Source: Saccoglossus kowalevskii (Eukaryota > Hemichordata > Enteropneusta > Harrimaniidae). From it: DNA of 36,215 nucleotides. Numbering within the stretch: the stretch's first letter is position 1; each line of letters begins with the position of its first letter. Under the pieces are notes generated by a model. That model did not search any database. It saw only the letters and a list, made by a program, of their open reading frames with translations, and was not told where the DNA came from. The position numbers and the translations under genes are program-made. Of this stretch, positions 22,161-34,560 are shown in pieces. The DNA is taken from assembly GCF_000003605.2 (NCBI RefSeq), contig NW_003130360.1, forward strand, positions 289,552 through 325,766, written 5' to 3'.

Positions 22161-23400
22161 GAAAGGAAAAATTAAACCTGTATTTAAATATGTTACACAC
22201 TGCCATTTCTACTGGTACACAAATATAGAGATTATTTAGTGACGTTACAGTTACTGTATTCTATATCACATCCTAAGGGAAGCACTGGAAACAAATTCAT
22301 CTGTAAGTGAGATATTTCATTCATTTACATCGTGTAATAATTAATGTTCAATATCTACTATATAACAGTTATTATACCACAGTCTGAGTTATATTACTGA
22401 TACATTCCTGATACCATATACAGCTATTTTAGATATTTATTTATATTATACCATACTGGTTTATTTCCCAATGTGTTTTTGTGAATTGTTACCATCCAAG
22501 TTTCTGAAATGAGCGTATTTGTGAATAATAAGAACTTGACTTGATTGTATAAAATACTAACGCAATAGTACAATGGAAATATAATAGTTTTTGTACAACA
22601 CATATGCAATGTGATATGCTTCCTACATTAGTCATTGTGGTTTGCATAGATGTCCGCCATTTTAAAAATCTACCTTACAAAAAATTAACATTCATTAAAT
22701 CAAATAGAATACCGCACTAAAATTGAATTTTTTAACAACAGTATAATATTGACAGACAAACTGAAGGATTTGCATTCTAAATCAAACTCCTTACAGCGTG
22801 TTATTTTCATTTTTTGTCTTGGGTTACAACAGGTACATGCATGCGTTGCGGAGATTGATCATGTCAACAGATCTTGTTGATAGTGATTACACACAATCAG
22901 TGATGACACTGAGCAGTGATTAATCAAAACTAATTATTATTTAACAAAGCATAATGTGGGTAAAAATGTTTTACCATTAACACTCCAATACACAGTATTT
23001 TAATATTTCTAATCACAATCAGCAGTGTATGCTAGTATAGCATTTTATAAAAGACTAAACAAATACTTTAATCATTATTAAAAACTATTTCATTTTTAAA
23101 ATCTTACTTAACAAAATTGGAAAATAATGTAAGAAACAACAGCGTTTCAGGTTTACAACTATGGACGATATCCAGATTTCTCTGTCTAGTGTTGATATTG
23201 TGATTGATATAGTTTAATTTGTACATAAGCATATATTCTGGTGTTTTCCATGGATAAGGTCATACAGTTAGATTCTGTGTAGTAATACTTTTCAAATTTG
23301 AATAATATGTATACAAAAAGTAAGAGAGTGCGCCTAGGGACAAAGCGCCACAACCCTAGCAAAATACAGCGTTTTCTCCTCAGTAACTTGTTAATTTTGG
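22111..23400. repeat. Satellite monomer 2 (short class, 1290 bp)
   Basis: Starts with the ACAGGCC/AAAGGAG variant left over from a preceding long monomer, has the CTTACAAAAAA and GCGGAGATTG variants, and lacks the 117-bp segment. Its counterpart five monomers later is 28912-30201. Confidence 0.9.
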
Positions 23401-24690
23401 CTTTATATGTATAGTTGTCAACTAACTGGCCATTGTAAATGAGTAAAGATGAAAGGAAAAATTAAACCTGTATTTAAATATGTTACACACTGCCATTTCT
23501 ACTGGTACACAAATATAGAGATTATTTAGTGACGTTACAGTTACTGTATTCTATATCACATCCTAAGGGAAGCACTGGAAACAAATTCATCTGTAAGTGA
23601 GATATTTCATTCATTTACATCGTGTAATAATTAATGTTCAATATCTACTATATAACAGTTATTATACCACAGTCTGAGTTATATTACTGATACATTCCTG
23701 ATACCATATACAGCTATTTTAGATATTTATTTATATTATACCATACTGGTTTATTTCCCAATGTGTTTTTGTGAATTGTTATCATCCAAGTTTCTGAAAT
23801 GAGCGTATTTGTGAATAATAAGAACTTGACTTGATTGTATAAAATACTAACGCAATAGTACAATGGAAATATAATAGTTTTTGTACAACACATATGCAAT
23901 GTGATATGCTTCCTACATTAGTCATTGTGGTTTGCATAGATGTCCGCCATTTTAAAAATCTACCTTACAAAAAATTAACATTCATTAAATCAAATAGAAT
24001 ACCGCACTAAAATTGAATTTTTTAACAACAGTATAATATTGACAGACAAACTGAAGGATTTGCATTCTAAATCAAACTCCTTACAGCGTGTTATTTTCAT
24101 TTTTTGTCTTGGGTTACAACAGGTACATGCATGCGTTGCGGAGATTGATCATGTCAACAGATCTTGTTGATAGTGATTACACACAATCAGTGATGACACT
24201 GAGCAGTGATTAATCAAAACTAATTATTATTTAACAAAGCATAATGTGGGTAAAAATGTTTTACCATTAACACTCCAATACACAGTATTTTAATATTTCT
24301 AATCACAATCAGCAGTGTATGCTAGTATAGCATTTTATAAAAGACTAAACAAATACTTTAATCATTATTAAAAACTATTTCAATTTTAAAATCTTACTTA
24401 ACAAAATTGGAAAATAATGTAAGAAACAACAGCGTTTCAGGTTTACAACTATGGACGATATCCAGATTTCTCTGTCTAGTGTTGATATTGTGATTGATAT
24501 AGTTTAATTTGTACATAAGCATATATTCTGGTGTTTTCCATGGATAAGGTCATACAGTTAGATTCTGTGTAGTAATACTTTTCAAATTTGAATAATATGT
24601 ATACAAAAAGTAAGAGAGTGCGCCTAGGGACAAAGCGCCACAACCCTAGCAAAATACAGCGTTTTCTCCTCAGTAACTTGTTAATTTTGG
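23401..24690. repeat. Satellite monomer 3 (short class, 1290 bp)
   Basis: Starts with ACTGGCC/AAATGAG, has GTTATCATCC where most monomers have GTTACCATCC, and lacks the 117-bp segment. Otherwise nearly identical to monomer 2. Higher-order counterpart: 30202-31486. Confidence 0.9.
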
Positions 24691-26097
24691 CTTTATATGT
24701 ATAGTTGTCAACTAACTGGCCATTGTAAATGAGTAAAGATGAAAGGAAAAATTAAACCTGTATTTAAATATGTTACACACTGCCATTCCTACTGGTACAC
24801 AAATATAGAGATTATTTAGTGACGTTACAGTTAATGTATTCTATATCACATCCTAAGGGAAGCACTGGAAACAAATTCATCTGTAAGTGAGATATTTCAT
24901 TCATTTACATCGTGTAATAATTAATGTTCAATATCTACTATATAACAGTTATTATACCACAGTCTGAGTTATATTACTGATACATTCCTGATGCCATATA
25001 CAGCTATTTTAGATATTTATTTATATTATACCATACTGGTTTATTTCCCAATGTGTTGTTGTGAATTGTTACCATCCAAGTTTCTGAAATGAGCGTATTT
25101 GTGAATAATAAGAACTTGACTTGATTGTATAAAATACTAACGCAATAGTACAATGGAAATATAATAGTTTTTGTACAACACATTTGCAATGTGATATGCT
25201 TCATACATTAGTCATTGTGGTTTGCATAGATGTCCCCCATTTTAAAAATCTACCTTACTTAAAATTAACATTCATTAAATCAAATAGAATACCGCACTAA
25301 AATTGAATTTTTTAACAACAGTATAATATTGACAGACAAACTGAAGGATTTGCATTCTAAATCAAACTCCTTACAGCGTGCCATTTTCATTTTTTGTCTT
25401 GGGTTACAACAGGTACATGCATGCGTTGCGGATATTGATCATGTCAACAGATCTTGTTGATAGTGATTACACACAATCAGTGATGACACTGAGCAGTGAT
25501 TAATCAAAACTAATTATTATTTAACAAAGCATAATGTGGGTAAAAATGTTTTACCATTAACACTCCAATACACAGTATTTTAATATTTCTAATCACAATC
25601 AGCAGTGTATGCTAGTATAGCATTTTATAAAAGACTAAACAAATACTTTAATCATTATTAAAAACTATTTCATTTTTAAAATCTTACTTAACAAAATTGG
25701 AAAATAATGAAAGAAACAACGGCGTTTCAGGTTTACAACTATGGACGATATCCAGATTTCTCTGTCTAGTGTTGATATTGTGATTGATATAGTTTAATTT
25801 GTACATAAGCATAGATTCTGATGTTTTCCATGGATAAGGTCATACAGTTAGAGAGGAGGAATTGTTGGAGCTTAACGATGTCAAGGATTTTGAGTTGTTT
25901 AAAAATCGGTGCAGATGACGCGGCGAAATCGGAGAATGTTAGAATTCTGGCGATCGTTTTCTGTGTACATTCTGTGTAGTAATACTTTTCAAATTTGAAT
26001 AATATGTATACAAAAAGTAAAAGAGTGCGCCTAGGGACAAAGCGCCACAATCCTAGCAAAATACAGCGTTTTCTCCTCAGTAACTTGTTAATGTTGG
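24691..26097. repeat. Satellite monomer 4 (long class, 1407 bp)
   Basis: Private variants shared only with monomer 9: TGCCATTCCTACTGG, GTTAATGTATTC, CCTGATGCCATA, CGTGCCATTTTC and AATGAAAGAAAC. Carries the 117-bp segment and a LINE fragment on the minus strand (25766 to about 26147, running into the next monomer). Confidence 0.9.
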
Positions 26098-26147
26098 CTT
26101 TATATGTATAGTTGTCAACTAACAGGCCATTGTAAAGGAGTAAAGAT
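25766..26147 (-). mobile_element. LINE RT fragment, monomer 4 copy
   Basis: Its 97-codon core has the same translation as the monomer 1 copy. It crosses the chosen monomer boundary at 26098, so the LINE piece was part of the unit before tandem amplification. Confidence 0.6.
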
Positions 26148-27504
26148 GAAAGGAAAAATTAAACCTGTATTTAAATATGTTACACACTGCCATTTCTACT
26201 GGTACACAAATATAGAGATTATTTAGTGACGTTACAGTTACTGTATTCTATATCACATCCTAAGGGAAGCACTGGAAACAAATTCATCTGTAAGTGAGAT
26301 ATTTCATTCATTTACATCGTGTAATAATTAATGTTCAATATCTACTATATAACAGTTATTATACCACAGTCTGAGTTATATTACTGATACATTCCTGATA
26401 CCATATACAGCTATTTTAGATATTTATTTATATTATACCATACTGGTTTATTTCCCAATGTGTTTTTGTGAATTGTTATCATCCAAGTTTCTGAAATGAG
26501 CGTATTTGTGAATAATAAGAACTTGACTTGATTGTATAAAATACTAACGCAATAGTACAATGGAAATATAATAGTTTTTGTACAACACATATGCAATGTG
26601 ATATGCTTCCTACATTAGTCATTGTGGTTTGCATAGATGTCCGCCATTTTAAAAATCTACCTTACAAAAAATTAACATTCATTAAATCAAATAGAATACC
26701 GCACTAAAATTGAATTTTTTAACAACAGTATAATATTGACAGACAAACTGAAGGATTTGCATTCTAAATCAAACTCCTTACAGCGTGTTATTTTCATTTT
26801 TTGTCTTGGGTTACAACAGGTACATGCATGCGTTGCGGAGATTGATCATGTCAACAGATCTTGTTGATAGTGATTACACACAATCAGTGATGACACTGAG
26901 CAGTGATTAATCAAAACTAATTATTATTTAACAAAGCATAATGTGGGTAAAAATGTTTTACCATTAACACTCCAATACACAGTATTTTAATATTTCTAAT
27001 CACAATCAGCAGTGTATGCTAGTATAGCATTTTATAAAAGACTAAACAAATACTTTAATCATTATTAAAAACTATTTCATTTTTAAAATCTTACTTAACA
27101 AAATTGGAAAATAATGTAAGAAACAACAGCGTTTCAGGTTTACAACTATGGACGATATCCAGATTTCTCTGTCTAGTGTTGATATTGTGATTGATATAGT
27201 TTAATTTGTACATAAGCATAGATTCTGATGTTTTCCATGGATAAGGTCATACAGTTAGAGAGGAGGAATTGTTGGAGCTTAACGATGTCAATGATTTTGA
27301 GTTGTTTAAAAATCGGTGGAGATGACGCGGCGAAATCGGAGAATGTTAGAATTCTGGCGATCGTTTTCTGTGTACATTCTGTGTAGTAATACTTTTCAAA
27401 TTTGAATAATATGTATACAAAAAGTAAGAGAGTGCGCCTAGGGACAAAGCGCCACAATCCTAGCAAAATACAGCGTTTTCTCCTCAGTAACTTGTTAATT
27501 TTGG
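26098..27504. repeat. Satellite monomer 5 (long class, 1407 bp)
   Basis: Combines the CTTACAAAAAA/GCGGAGATTG middle of the short monomers with the 117-bp segment of the long ones, so it looks recombinant. It shares GTTATCATCC with monomers 3 and 10. Its LINE fragment (27173 to about 27554) has two changes not seen in the others (SPPIFKQ, KIIDIV). Confidence 0.9.
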
Positions 27505-27554
27505 CTTTATATGTATAGTTGTCAACTAACAGGCCATTGTAAAGGAGTAAAGAT
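27173..27554 (-). mobile_element. LINE RT fragment, monomer 5 copy
   Basis: Differs from the other copies by A to P in the SAPIF motif and L to I in KILDI. The frame remains open. Confidence 0.6.
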
Positions 27555-28911
27555 GAAAGGAAAAATTAAACCTGTATTTAAATATGTTACACACTGCCAT
27601 TTCTACTGGTACACAAATATAGAGATTATTAAGTGACGTTACAGTTACTGTATTCTATATCACATCCTAAGGGAAGCACTGGAAACAAATTCATCTGTAA
27701 GTGAGATATTTCATTCATTTACATCGTGTAATAATTAATGTTCAATATCTACTATATAACAGTTATTATACCACAGTCTGAGTTATATTACTGATACATT
27801 CCTGATACCATATACAGCTATTTTAGATATTTATTTATATTATACCATACTGGTTTATTTCCCAATGTGTTTTTGTGAATTGTTACCATCCAAGTTTCTG
27901 AAATGAGCGTATTTGTGAATAATAAGAACTTGACTTGATTGTATAAAATACTAACGCAATAGTACAATGGAAATATAATAGTTTTTGTACAACACATTTG
28001 CAATGTGATATGCTTCCTACATTAGTCATTGTGGTTTGCATAGATGTCTCCCATTTTAAAAATCTACCTTACTTAAAATTAACATTCATTAAATCAAATA
28101 GAATACCGCACTAAAATTGAATTTTTTAACAACAGTATAATATTGACAGACAAACTGAAGGATTTGCATTCTAAATCAAACTCCTTACAGCGTGCTATTT
28201 TCATTTTTTGTCTTGGGTTACAACAGGTACATGCATGCGTTGCGGATATTGATCATGTCAACAGATCTTGTTGATAGTGATTACACACAATCAGTGATGA
28301 CACTGAGCAGTGATTAATCAAAACTAATTATTATTTAACAAAGCATAATGTGGGTAAAAATGTTTTACCATTAACACTCCAATACACAGTATTTTAATAT
28401 TTCTAATCACAATCAGCAGTGTATGCTAGTATAGCATTTTATAAAAGACTAAACAAATACTTTAATCATTATTAAAAACTATTTCATTTTTAAAATCTTA
28501 CTTAACAAAATTGGAAAATAATGTAAGAAACAACGGCGTTTCAGGTTTACAACTATGGACGATATCCAGATTTCTCTGTCTAGTGTTGATATTGTGATTG
28601 ATATAGTTTAATTTGTACATAAGCATAGATTCTGATGTTTTCCATGGATAAGGTCATACAGTTAGAGAGGAGGAATTGTTGGAGCTTAACGATGTCAAGG
28701 ATTTTGAGTTGTTTAAAAATCGGTGCAGATGACGCGGCGAAATCGGAGAATGTTAGAATTCTGGCGATCGTTTTCTGTGTACATTCTGTGTAGTAATACT
28801 TTTCAAATTTGAATAATATGTATACAAAAAGTAAAAGAGTGCGCCTAGGGACAAAGCGCCACAATCCTAGCAAAATACAGCGTTTTCTCCTCAGTAACTT
28901 GTTAATTTTGG
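27505..28911. repeat. Satellite monomer 6 (long class, 1407 bp)
   Basis: Long monomer with TGTCTCCCATT, CTTACTTAAAA and CGTGCTATTTTC variants. The last is shared with the right side of monomer 1. LINE fragment at 28580 to about 28961. Confidence 0.9.
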
Positions 28912-28961
28912 CTTTATATGTATAGTTGTCAACTAACAGGCCATTGTAAAGGAGTAAAGAT
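28580..28961 (-). mobile_element. LINE RT fragment, monomer 6 copy
   Basis: Its 97-codon core has the same translation as the monomer 1 and 4 copies. Confidence 0.6.
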
Positions 28962-30201
28962 GAAAGGAAAAATTAAACCTGTATTTAAATATGTTACACA
29001 CTGCCATTTCTACTGGTACACAAATATAGAGATTATTTAGTGACGTTACAGTTACTGTATTCTATATCACATCCTAAGGGAAGCATTGGAAACAAATTCA
29101 TCTGTAAGTGAGATATTTCATTCATTTACATCGTGTAATAATTAATGTTCAATATCTACTATATAACAGTTATTATACCACAGTCTGAGTTATATTACTG
29201 ATACATTCCTGATACCATATACAGCTATTTTAGATATTTATTTATATTATACCATACTGGTTTATTTCCCAATGTGTTTTTGTGAATTGTTACCATCCAA
29301 GTTTCTGAAATGAGCGTATTTGTGAATAATAAGAACTTGACTTGATTGTATAAAATACTAACGCAATAGTACAATGGAAATATAATAGTTTTTGTACAAC
29401 ACATATGCAATGTGATATGCTTCCTACATTAGTCATTGTGGTTTGCATAGATGTCCGCCATTTTAAAAATCTACCTTACAAAAAATTAACATTCATTAAA
29501 TCAAATAGAATACCGCACTAAAATTGAATTTTTTAACAACAGTATAATATTGACAGACAAACTGAAGGATTTGCATTCTAAATCAAACTCCTTACAGCGT
29601 GTTATTTTCATTGTTTGTCTTGGGTTACAACAGGTACATGCATGCGTTGCGGAGATTGATCATGTCAACAGATCTTGTTGATAGTGATTACACACAATCA
29701 GTGATGACACTGAGCAGTGATTAATCAAAACTAATTATTATTTAACAAAGCATAATGTGGGTAAAAATGTTTTACCATTAACACTCCAATACACAGTATT
29801 TTAATATTTCTAATCACAATCAGCAGTGTATGCTAGTATAGCATTTTATAAAAGACTAAACAAATACTTTAATCATTATTAAAAACTATTTCATTTTTAA
29901 AGTCTTACTTAACAAAATTGGAAAATAATGTAAGAAACAACAGCGTTTCAGGTTTACAACCATGAACGATATCCAGATTTCTCTGTCTAGTGTTGATATT
30001 GTGATTGATATAGTTTAATTTGTACATAAGCATATATTCTGGTGTTTTCCATGGATAAGGTCATACAGTTAGATTCTGTGTAGTAATACTTTTCAAATTT
30101 GAATAATATGTATACAAGAAGTAAGAGAGTGCGCCTAGGGACAAAGCGCCACAACCCTAGCAAAATACAGCGTTTTCTCCTCAGTAACTTGTTAATTTTG
30201 G
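28912..30201. repeat. Satellite monomer 7 (short class, 1290 bp)
   Basis: Same class and start variant as monomer 2. Private changes include AAGCATTGGAA, TTCATTGTTTG and CAACCATGAACG. The 117-bp segment is absent. Confidence 0.9.
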
Positions 30202-31486
30202 CTTTATATGTATAGTTGTCAACTAACTGGCCATTGTAAATGAGTAAAGATGAAAGGAAAAATTAAACCTGTATTTAAATATGTTACACACTGCCATTTC
30301 TACTGGAACACAAATATAGAGATTATTTAGAGACGTTAGAGTTACTGTATTCTATATCACATCCTAAGGGAAGCACCGGAAACTGTAAGTGAGTGAGATA
30401 TTTCATTCATTTACATCGTGTAATAATTACTGTTCAATATCTACTATATAACAGTTATTATACCACAGTCTGAGTTATATTACTGATACATTCCTGATAC
30501 CATATACAGCTATTTTAGATATTTATTTATATTATACCATACTGGTTTATTTCCCAATGTGTTGTTGTGAATTGTTACCATCCAAGTTTCTGAAATGAGC
30601 GTATTTGTGAATAATAAGAACTTGACTTGATTGTATAAAATACTAACGCAATAGTACAATGGAAATATAATAGTTTTTGTACAACACATATGCAATGTGA
30701 TATGCTTCCTACATTAGTCATTGTGGTTTGCATAGATGTCCGCCATTTTAAAAATCTACCTTACAAAAAATTAACATTCATTAAATCAAATAGAATACCG
30801 CACTAAAATTGAATTTTTTAACAACAGTATAATATTGACAGACAAACTGAAGGATTTGCATTCTAAATCAAACTCCTTACAGCGTGTTATTTTCATTTTT
30901 TGTCTTGGGTTACAACAGGTACATGCATGCGTTGCGGAGATTGATCATGTCAACAGATCTTGTTGATAGTGATTACACACAATCAGTGATGACACTGAGC
31001 AGTGATTAATCAAAACTAATTATTATTTAACAAAGCATAATGTGGGTAAAAATGTTTTACCATTAACACTCCAATACACAGTATTTTAATATTTCTAATC
31101 ACAATCAGCAGTGTATGCTAGTATAGCATTTTATAAAAGACTAAACAAATACTTTAATCATTATTAAAAACTATTTCATTTTTAAAATCTTACTTAACAA
31201 AATTGGAAAATAATGTAAGAAACAACAGCGTTTCAGGTTTACAACTATGGACGATATCCAGATTTCTCTGTCTAGTGTTGATATTGTGATTGATATAGTT
31301 TAATTTGTACATAAGCATATATTCTGGTGTTTTCCATGGATAAGGTCATACAGTTAGATTCTGTGTAGTAATACTTTTCAAATTTGAATAATATGTATAC
31401 AAAAAGTAAGAGAGTGCGCCTAGGGACAAAGCGCCACAACCCTAGCAAAATACAGCGTTTTCTCCTCAGTAACTTGTTAATTTTGG
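30202..31486. repeat. Satellite monomer 8 (short class, 1285 bp)
   Basis: Five bases shorter than the other short monomers because AACAAATTCATCTGTAAGTG is replaced by AACTGTAAGTGAGTG. This and CTACTGGAACAC are shared only with the left part of monomer 1. Confidence 0.9.
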
Positions 31487-32891
31487 CTTTATATGTATAG
31501 TTGTCAACTAACTGGCCATTGTAAATGAGTAAAGATGAAAGGAAAAATTAAACCTGTATTTAAATATGTTACACACTGCCATTCCTACTGGTACACAAAT
31601 ATAGAGATTATTTAGTGACGTTACAGTTAATGTATTCTATATCACATCCTAAGGGAAGCACTGGAAACAAATTCATCTGTAAGTGAGATATTTCATTCAT
31701 TTACATCGTGTAATAATTAATGTTCAATATCTACTATATAACAGTTATTATACCACAGTCTGAGTTATATTACTAATACATTCCTGATGCCATATACAGC
31801 TATTTTAGATATTTATTTATATTATACCATACTGGTTTATTTCCCAATGTGTTGTTGTGAATTGTTACCATCCAAGTTTCTGAAATGAGCGTATTTGTGA
31901 ATAATAAGAACTTGACTTGATTGTATAAAATACTAACGCAATAGTACAATGGAAATATAATAGTTTTTGTACAACACATTTGCAATGTGATATGCTTCAT
32001 ACATTAGTCATTGTGGTTTGCATAGATGTCCCCCATTTTAAAAATCTACCTTACTTAAAATTAACATTCATTAATCAAATAGAATACCGCACTAAAATTG
32101 AATTTTTTAACAACAGTATAATATTGACAGACAAACTGAAGGATTGCATTCTAAATCAAACTCCTTACAGCGTGCCATTTTCATTTTTTGTCTTGGGTTA
32201 CAACAGGTACATGCATGCGTTGCGGATATTGATCATGTCAACAGATCTTGTTGATAGTGATTACACACAATCAGTGATGACACTGAGCAGTGATTAATCA
32301 AAACTAATTATTATTTAACAAAGCATAATGTGGGTAAAAATGTTTTACCATTAATACTCCAATACACAGTATTTTAATATTTCTAATCACAATCAGCAGT
32401 GTATGCTAGTATAGCATTTTATAAAAGACTAAACAAATACTTTAATCATTATTAAAAACTATTTCATTTTTAAAATCTTACTTAACAAAATTGGAAAATA
32501 ATGAAAGAAACAACGGCGTTTCAGGTTTGCAACTATGGACGATATCCAGATTTCTCTGTCTAGTGTTGATATTGTGATTGATATAGTTTAATTTGTACAT
32601 AAGCATAGATTCTGATGTTTTCCATGGATAAGGTCATACAGTTAGAGAGGAGGAATTGTTGGAGCTTAACGATGTCAAGGATTTTGAGTTGTTTAAAAAT
32701 CGGTGCAGATGACGCGGCGAAATCGGAGAATGTTAGAATTCTGGCGATCGTTTTCTGTGTACATTCTGTGTAGTAATACTTTTCAAATTTGAATAATATG
32801 TATACAAAAAGTAAAAGAGTGCGCCTAGGGACAAAGCGCCACAATCCTAGCAAAATACAGCGTTTTCTCCTCAGTAACTTGTTAATTTTGG
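31487..32891. repeat. Satellite monomer 9 (long class, 1405 bp)
   Basis: Near-copy of monomer 4 with two single-base deletions (CATTAATCAAAT and AAGGATTGCATTC). The second deletion, with other changes, opens a chance 105-codon plus-strand frame at 31980-32297. LINE fragment at 32560 to about 32941. Confidence 0.9.
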
Positions 32892-32941
32892 CTTTATATG
32901 TATAGTTGTCAACTAACAGGCCATTGTAAAGTAGTAAAGAT
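32560..32941 (-). mobile_element. LINE RT fragment, monomer 9 copy
   Basis: Last intact copy of the open frame. The next monomer has only a degenerate, frame-broken version. Confidence 0.6.
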
Positions 32942-34118
32942 GAAAGGAAAAATTAAACCTGTATTTAAATATGTTACACACTGCCATTTCTACTGGTACA
33001 CAAATATAGAGATTATTTAGTGACGTTACAGTTACTGTATTCTATATCACATCCTAAGGGAAGCACTGGAAACAAATTCATCTGTAAGTGAGATATTTCA
33101 TTCATTTACATCGTGTAATAATTAATGTTCAATATCTACTATATAACAGTTATTATACCACAGTCTGAGTTATATTACTGATACATTCCTGATACCATAT
33201 ACAGCTATTTTAGATATTTATTTATATTATACCATACTGGTTTATTTCCCAATGTGTTTTTGTGAATTGTTATCATCCAAGTTTCTGAAATGAGCGTATT
33301 TGTGAATAATAAGAACTTGACTTGATTGTATAAAATACTAACGCAATAGTACAATGGAAATATAATAGTTTTTGTACAACACATATGCAATGTGATATGC
33401 TTCCTACATTAGTCATTGTGGTTTGCATAGATGTCCGCCATTTTAAAAATCTACCTTACAAAAAAATTAACATTCATTAAATCAAATAGAATACCGCACT
33501 AAAATTGAATTTTTTAACAACAGTATAATATTGACAGACAAACTGAAGGACTTGTATTCTAAATCAAACTCCTTACAGCGTGTTATTTTCATTTTTTTGT
33601 CTTGGGTTACAAAAGGTACATGCATGGGTTGCGGAGATTGATCATGTCAACAGATCTTGTTGATAGTGATTACACACAATCAGTGATGTCACTGAGCAGT
33701 GATTAATCGAAACTAATTATTATTTAACAAAGCATAATGTGGGTAACAATGTTTTACCAATAACACTGCAATACACAATATTTTAATAATTCTAATCACA
33801 ATCAGCAGTGTGTGCTAGTATAATACAGTGTATATAAAAGACTAAAAAAATAAATTAATGTAAGAAACAACGGCGTTTCAGGTTTACAACAATGGACGAT
33901 ATCCTGATTTCTCTATCAAGTGTTGATATTGTTATTGTGATTGATATAGTTTAAATTGTACATAAGCATAGAGTCTGGTGTTTTTCCATGGGAAGGTCAT
34001 ACAGTCAGTCAAATTTTGAGTTGTTTAAAAATCGGTGCAGATGGCGCGGTGAAGTCGGAATGTTAGATTTCTGGCGATCCTATTCTGTGTAGATTCTGTG
34101 TAGTACTTTTTAAATGTG
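32892..34118. repeat. Satellite monomer 10 (decaying terminal copy)
   Basis: Matches monomer 5 closely to about 33540, then accumulates substitutions and a deletion of about 60-70 bp near 33830-33855. A degenerate LINE segment is still recognisable at about 33990-34118. Identity fades out at about 34118, just before the next gene. Confidence 0.85.
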
Positions 34119-34127
34119 TAAGCTTAG

Positions 34128-34293
34128 CCAATAGATGCACCTGACTCATCAAACTTTTGACCAACCAACCACTCATTAAGATTATTGTTGAGTGAGGGCG
34201 CTATTTACTAATGAGAGGAAACTTTTAAAAGAGTTAAACAGAAATATTCTAGTAGCGATCATTATAGCAATAACAATCAGCTGGTAGAACCAG
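34128..34293 (+). promoter_or_regulatory. Promoter and 5' UTR exon of the methyltransferase-like gene (tentative)
   Basis: A CCAAT box (34128-34132) lies ten bases after the satellite fades. A possible donor (ACCAG|GTAAAC) at 34293/34294 pairs with an acceptor (TTCATGCAG|A) at 34367/34368, giving a 74-bp 5' UTR intron. A GAGGGCGC motif lies near 34194. The transcription start is not determinable. Confidence 0.35.
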
Positions 34294-34373
34294 GTAAACT
34301 CTAATTTCAAAGTCTAAAGTACTAAATATGTTTACTTAACATTGGCATTGTAATTTTATTCATGCAGATTATT

Positions 34374-34560
34374 ATGTCTGAACGTATATCTTGTCTAATA
34401 AATTATGGTGCAGAATATTATGACAGATTGGACGTACTATTTGGATCCAACAAAGCAGCAATAACCACAACTGGCAATCAAAACATCAAGAAAGCTCTGG
34501 CAAAATTAAAACAAAACCCATTGCATGAACTACGTGTTTTAGCAATTGGTAGCGCGACAG
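34374..34560 (+). CDS. First coding exon of a class I SAM-dependent methyltransferase (histamine N-methyltransferase-like), partial
   Basis: Opens MSERISCLINYGAEYYDRLD and runs 62 codons plus one base, ending GCGACAG|GTAAGT, a strong donor in phase 1. Residues 55-63 (VLAIGSATG) form Rossmann methyltransferase motif I, the loop that holds S-adenosylmethionine. The layout matches the N-terminus of histamine N-methyltransferase-like proteins: about 50 residues with a Y/F-rich segment followed by h-L-x-I-G-S/G-x-x-G. An alternative in-frame ATG at 34362 lies inside the predicted acceptor and would add MQII. Expected product: a cytosolic small-molecule methyltransferase. No second exon was found before the window ends, so substrate and exact subfamily cannot be told. 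Confidence 0.55.

Larger units (their letters stand above)
20849..34118. repeat. Tandem satellite array with pentameric higher-order structure
   Basis: Ten monomers in direct orientation. Using CTTTATATGTATAGTTG as the phase mark, starts are 20849, 22111, 23401, 24691, 26098, 27505, 28912, 30202, 31487 and 32892. Lengths are 1262 (with gap), 1290, 1290, 1407, 1407, 1407, 1290, 1285, 1405 and a decaying last copy. The 117-bp class difference is one clean deletion, corresponding to 25852-25968 of the fourth monomer. The order long-short-short-long-long repeats, so monomers five apart match (2 with 7, 4 with 9, 5 with 10) at spacings of 6801, 6796 and 6794 bp. The DNA is strongly AT-rich. The only protein signal is a minus-strand LINE fragment. 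Conserved small minus-strand frames (61-66 codons) in every monomer are best explained by DNA-level homogeneity. Confidence 0.95.

Noticed and set aside
22424..22609. Small minus-strand frame (61-66 codons) repeated in every satellite monomer
   Set aside because: It starts at a TTG in most monomers, is AT-driven, and its conservation follows from DNA-level homogeneity of the array; no family recognised.
31980..32297. 105-codon plus-strand frame in monomer 9
   Set aside because: Opened by single-base deletions and other changes private to that monomer; other monomers do not have it.
20849..34118. CRISPR-like repeat array
   Set aside because: Monomers are over 1.2 kb with no short repeat-spacer pattern, in an intron-bearing animal genome; this is satellite DNA.
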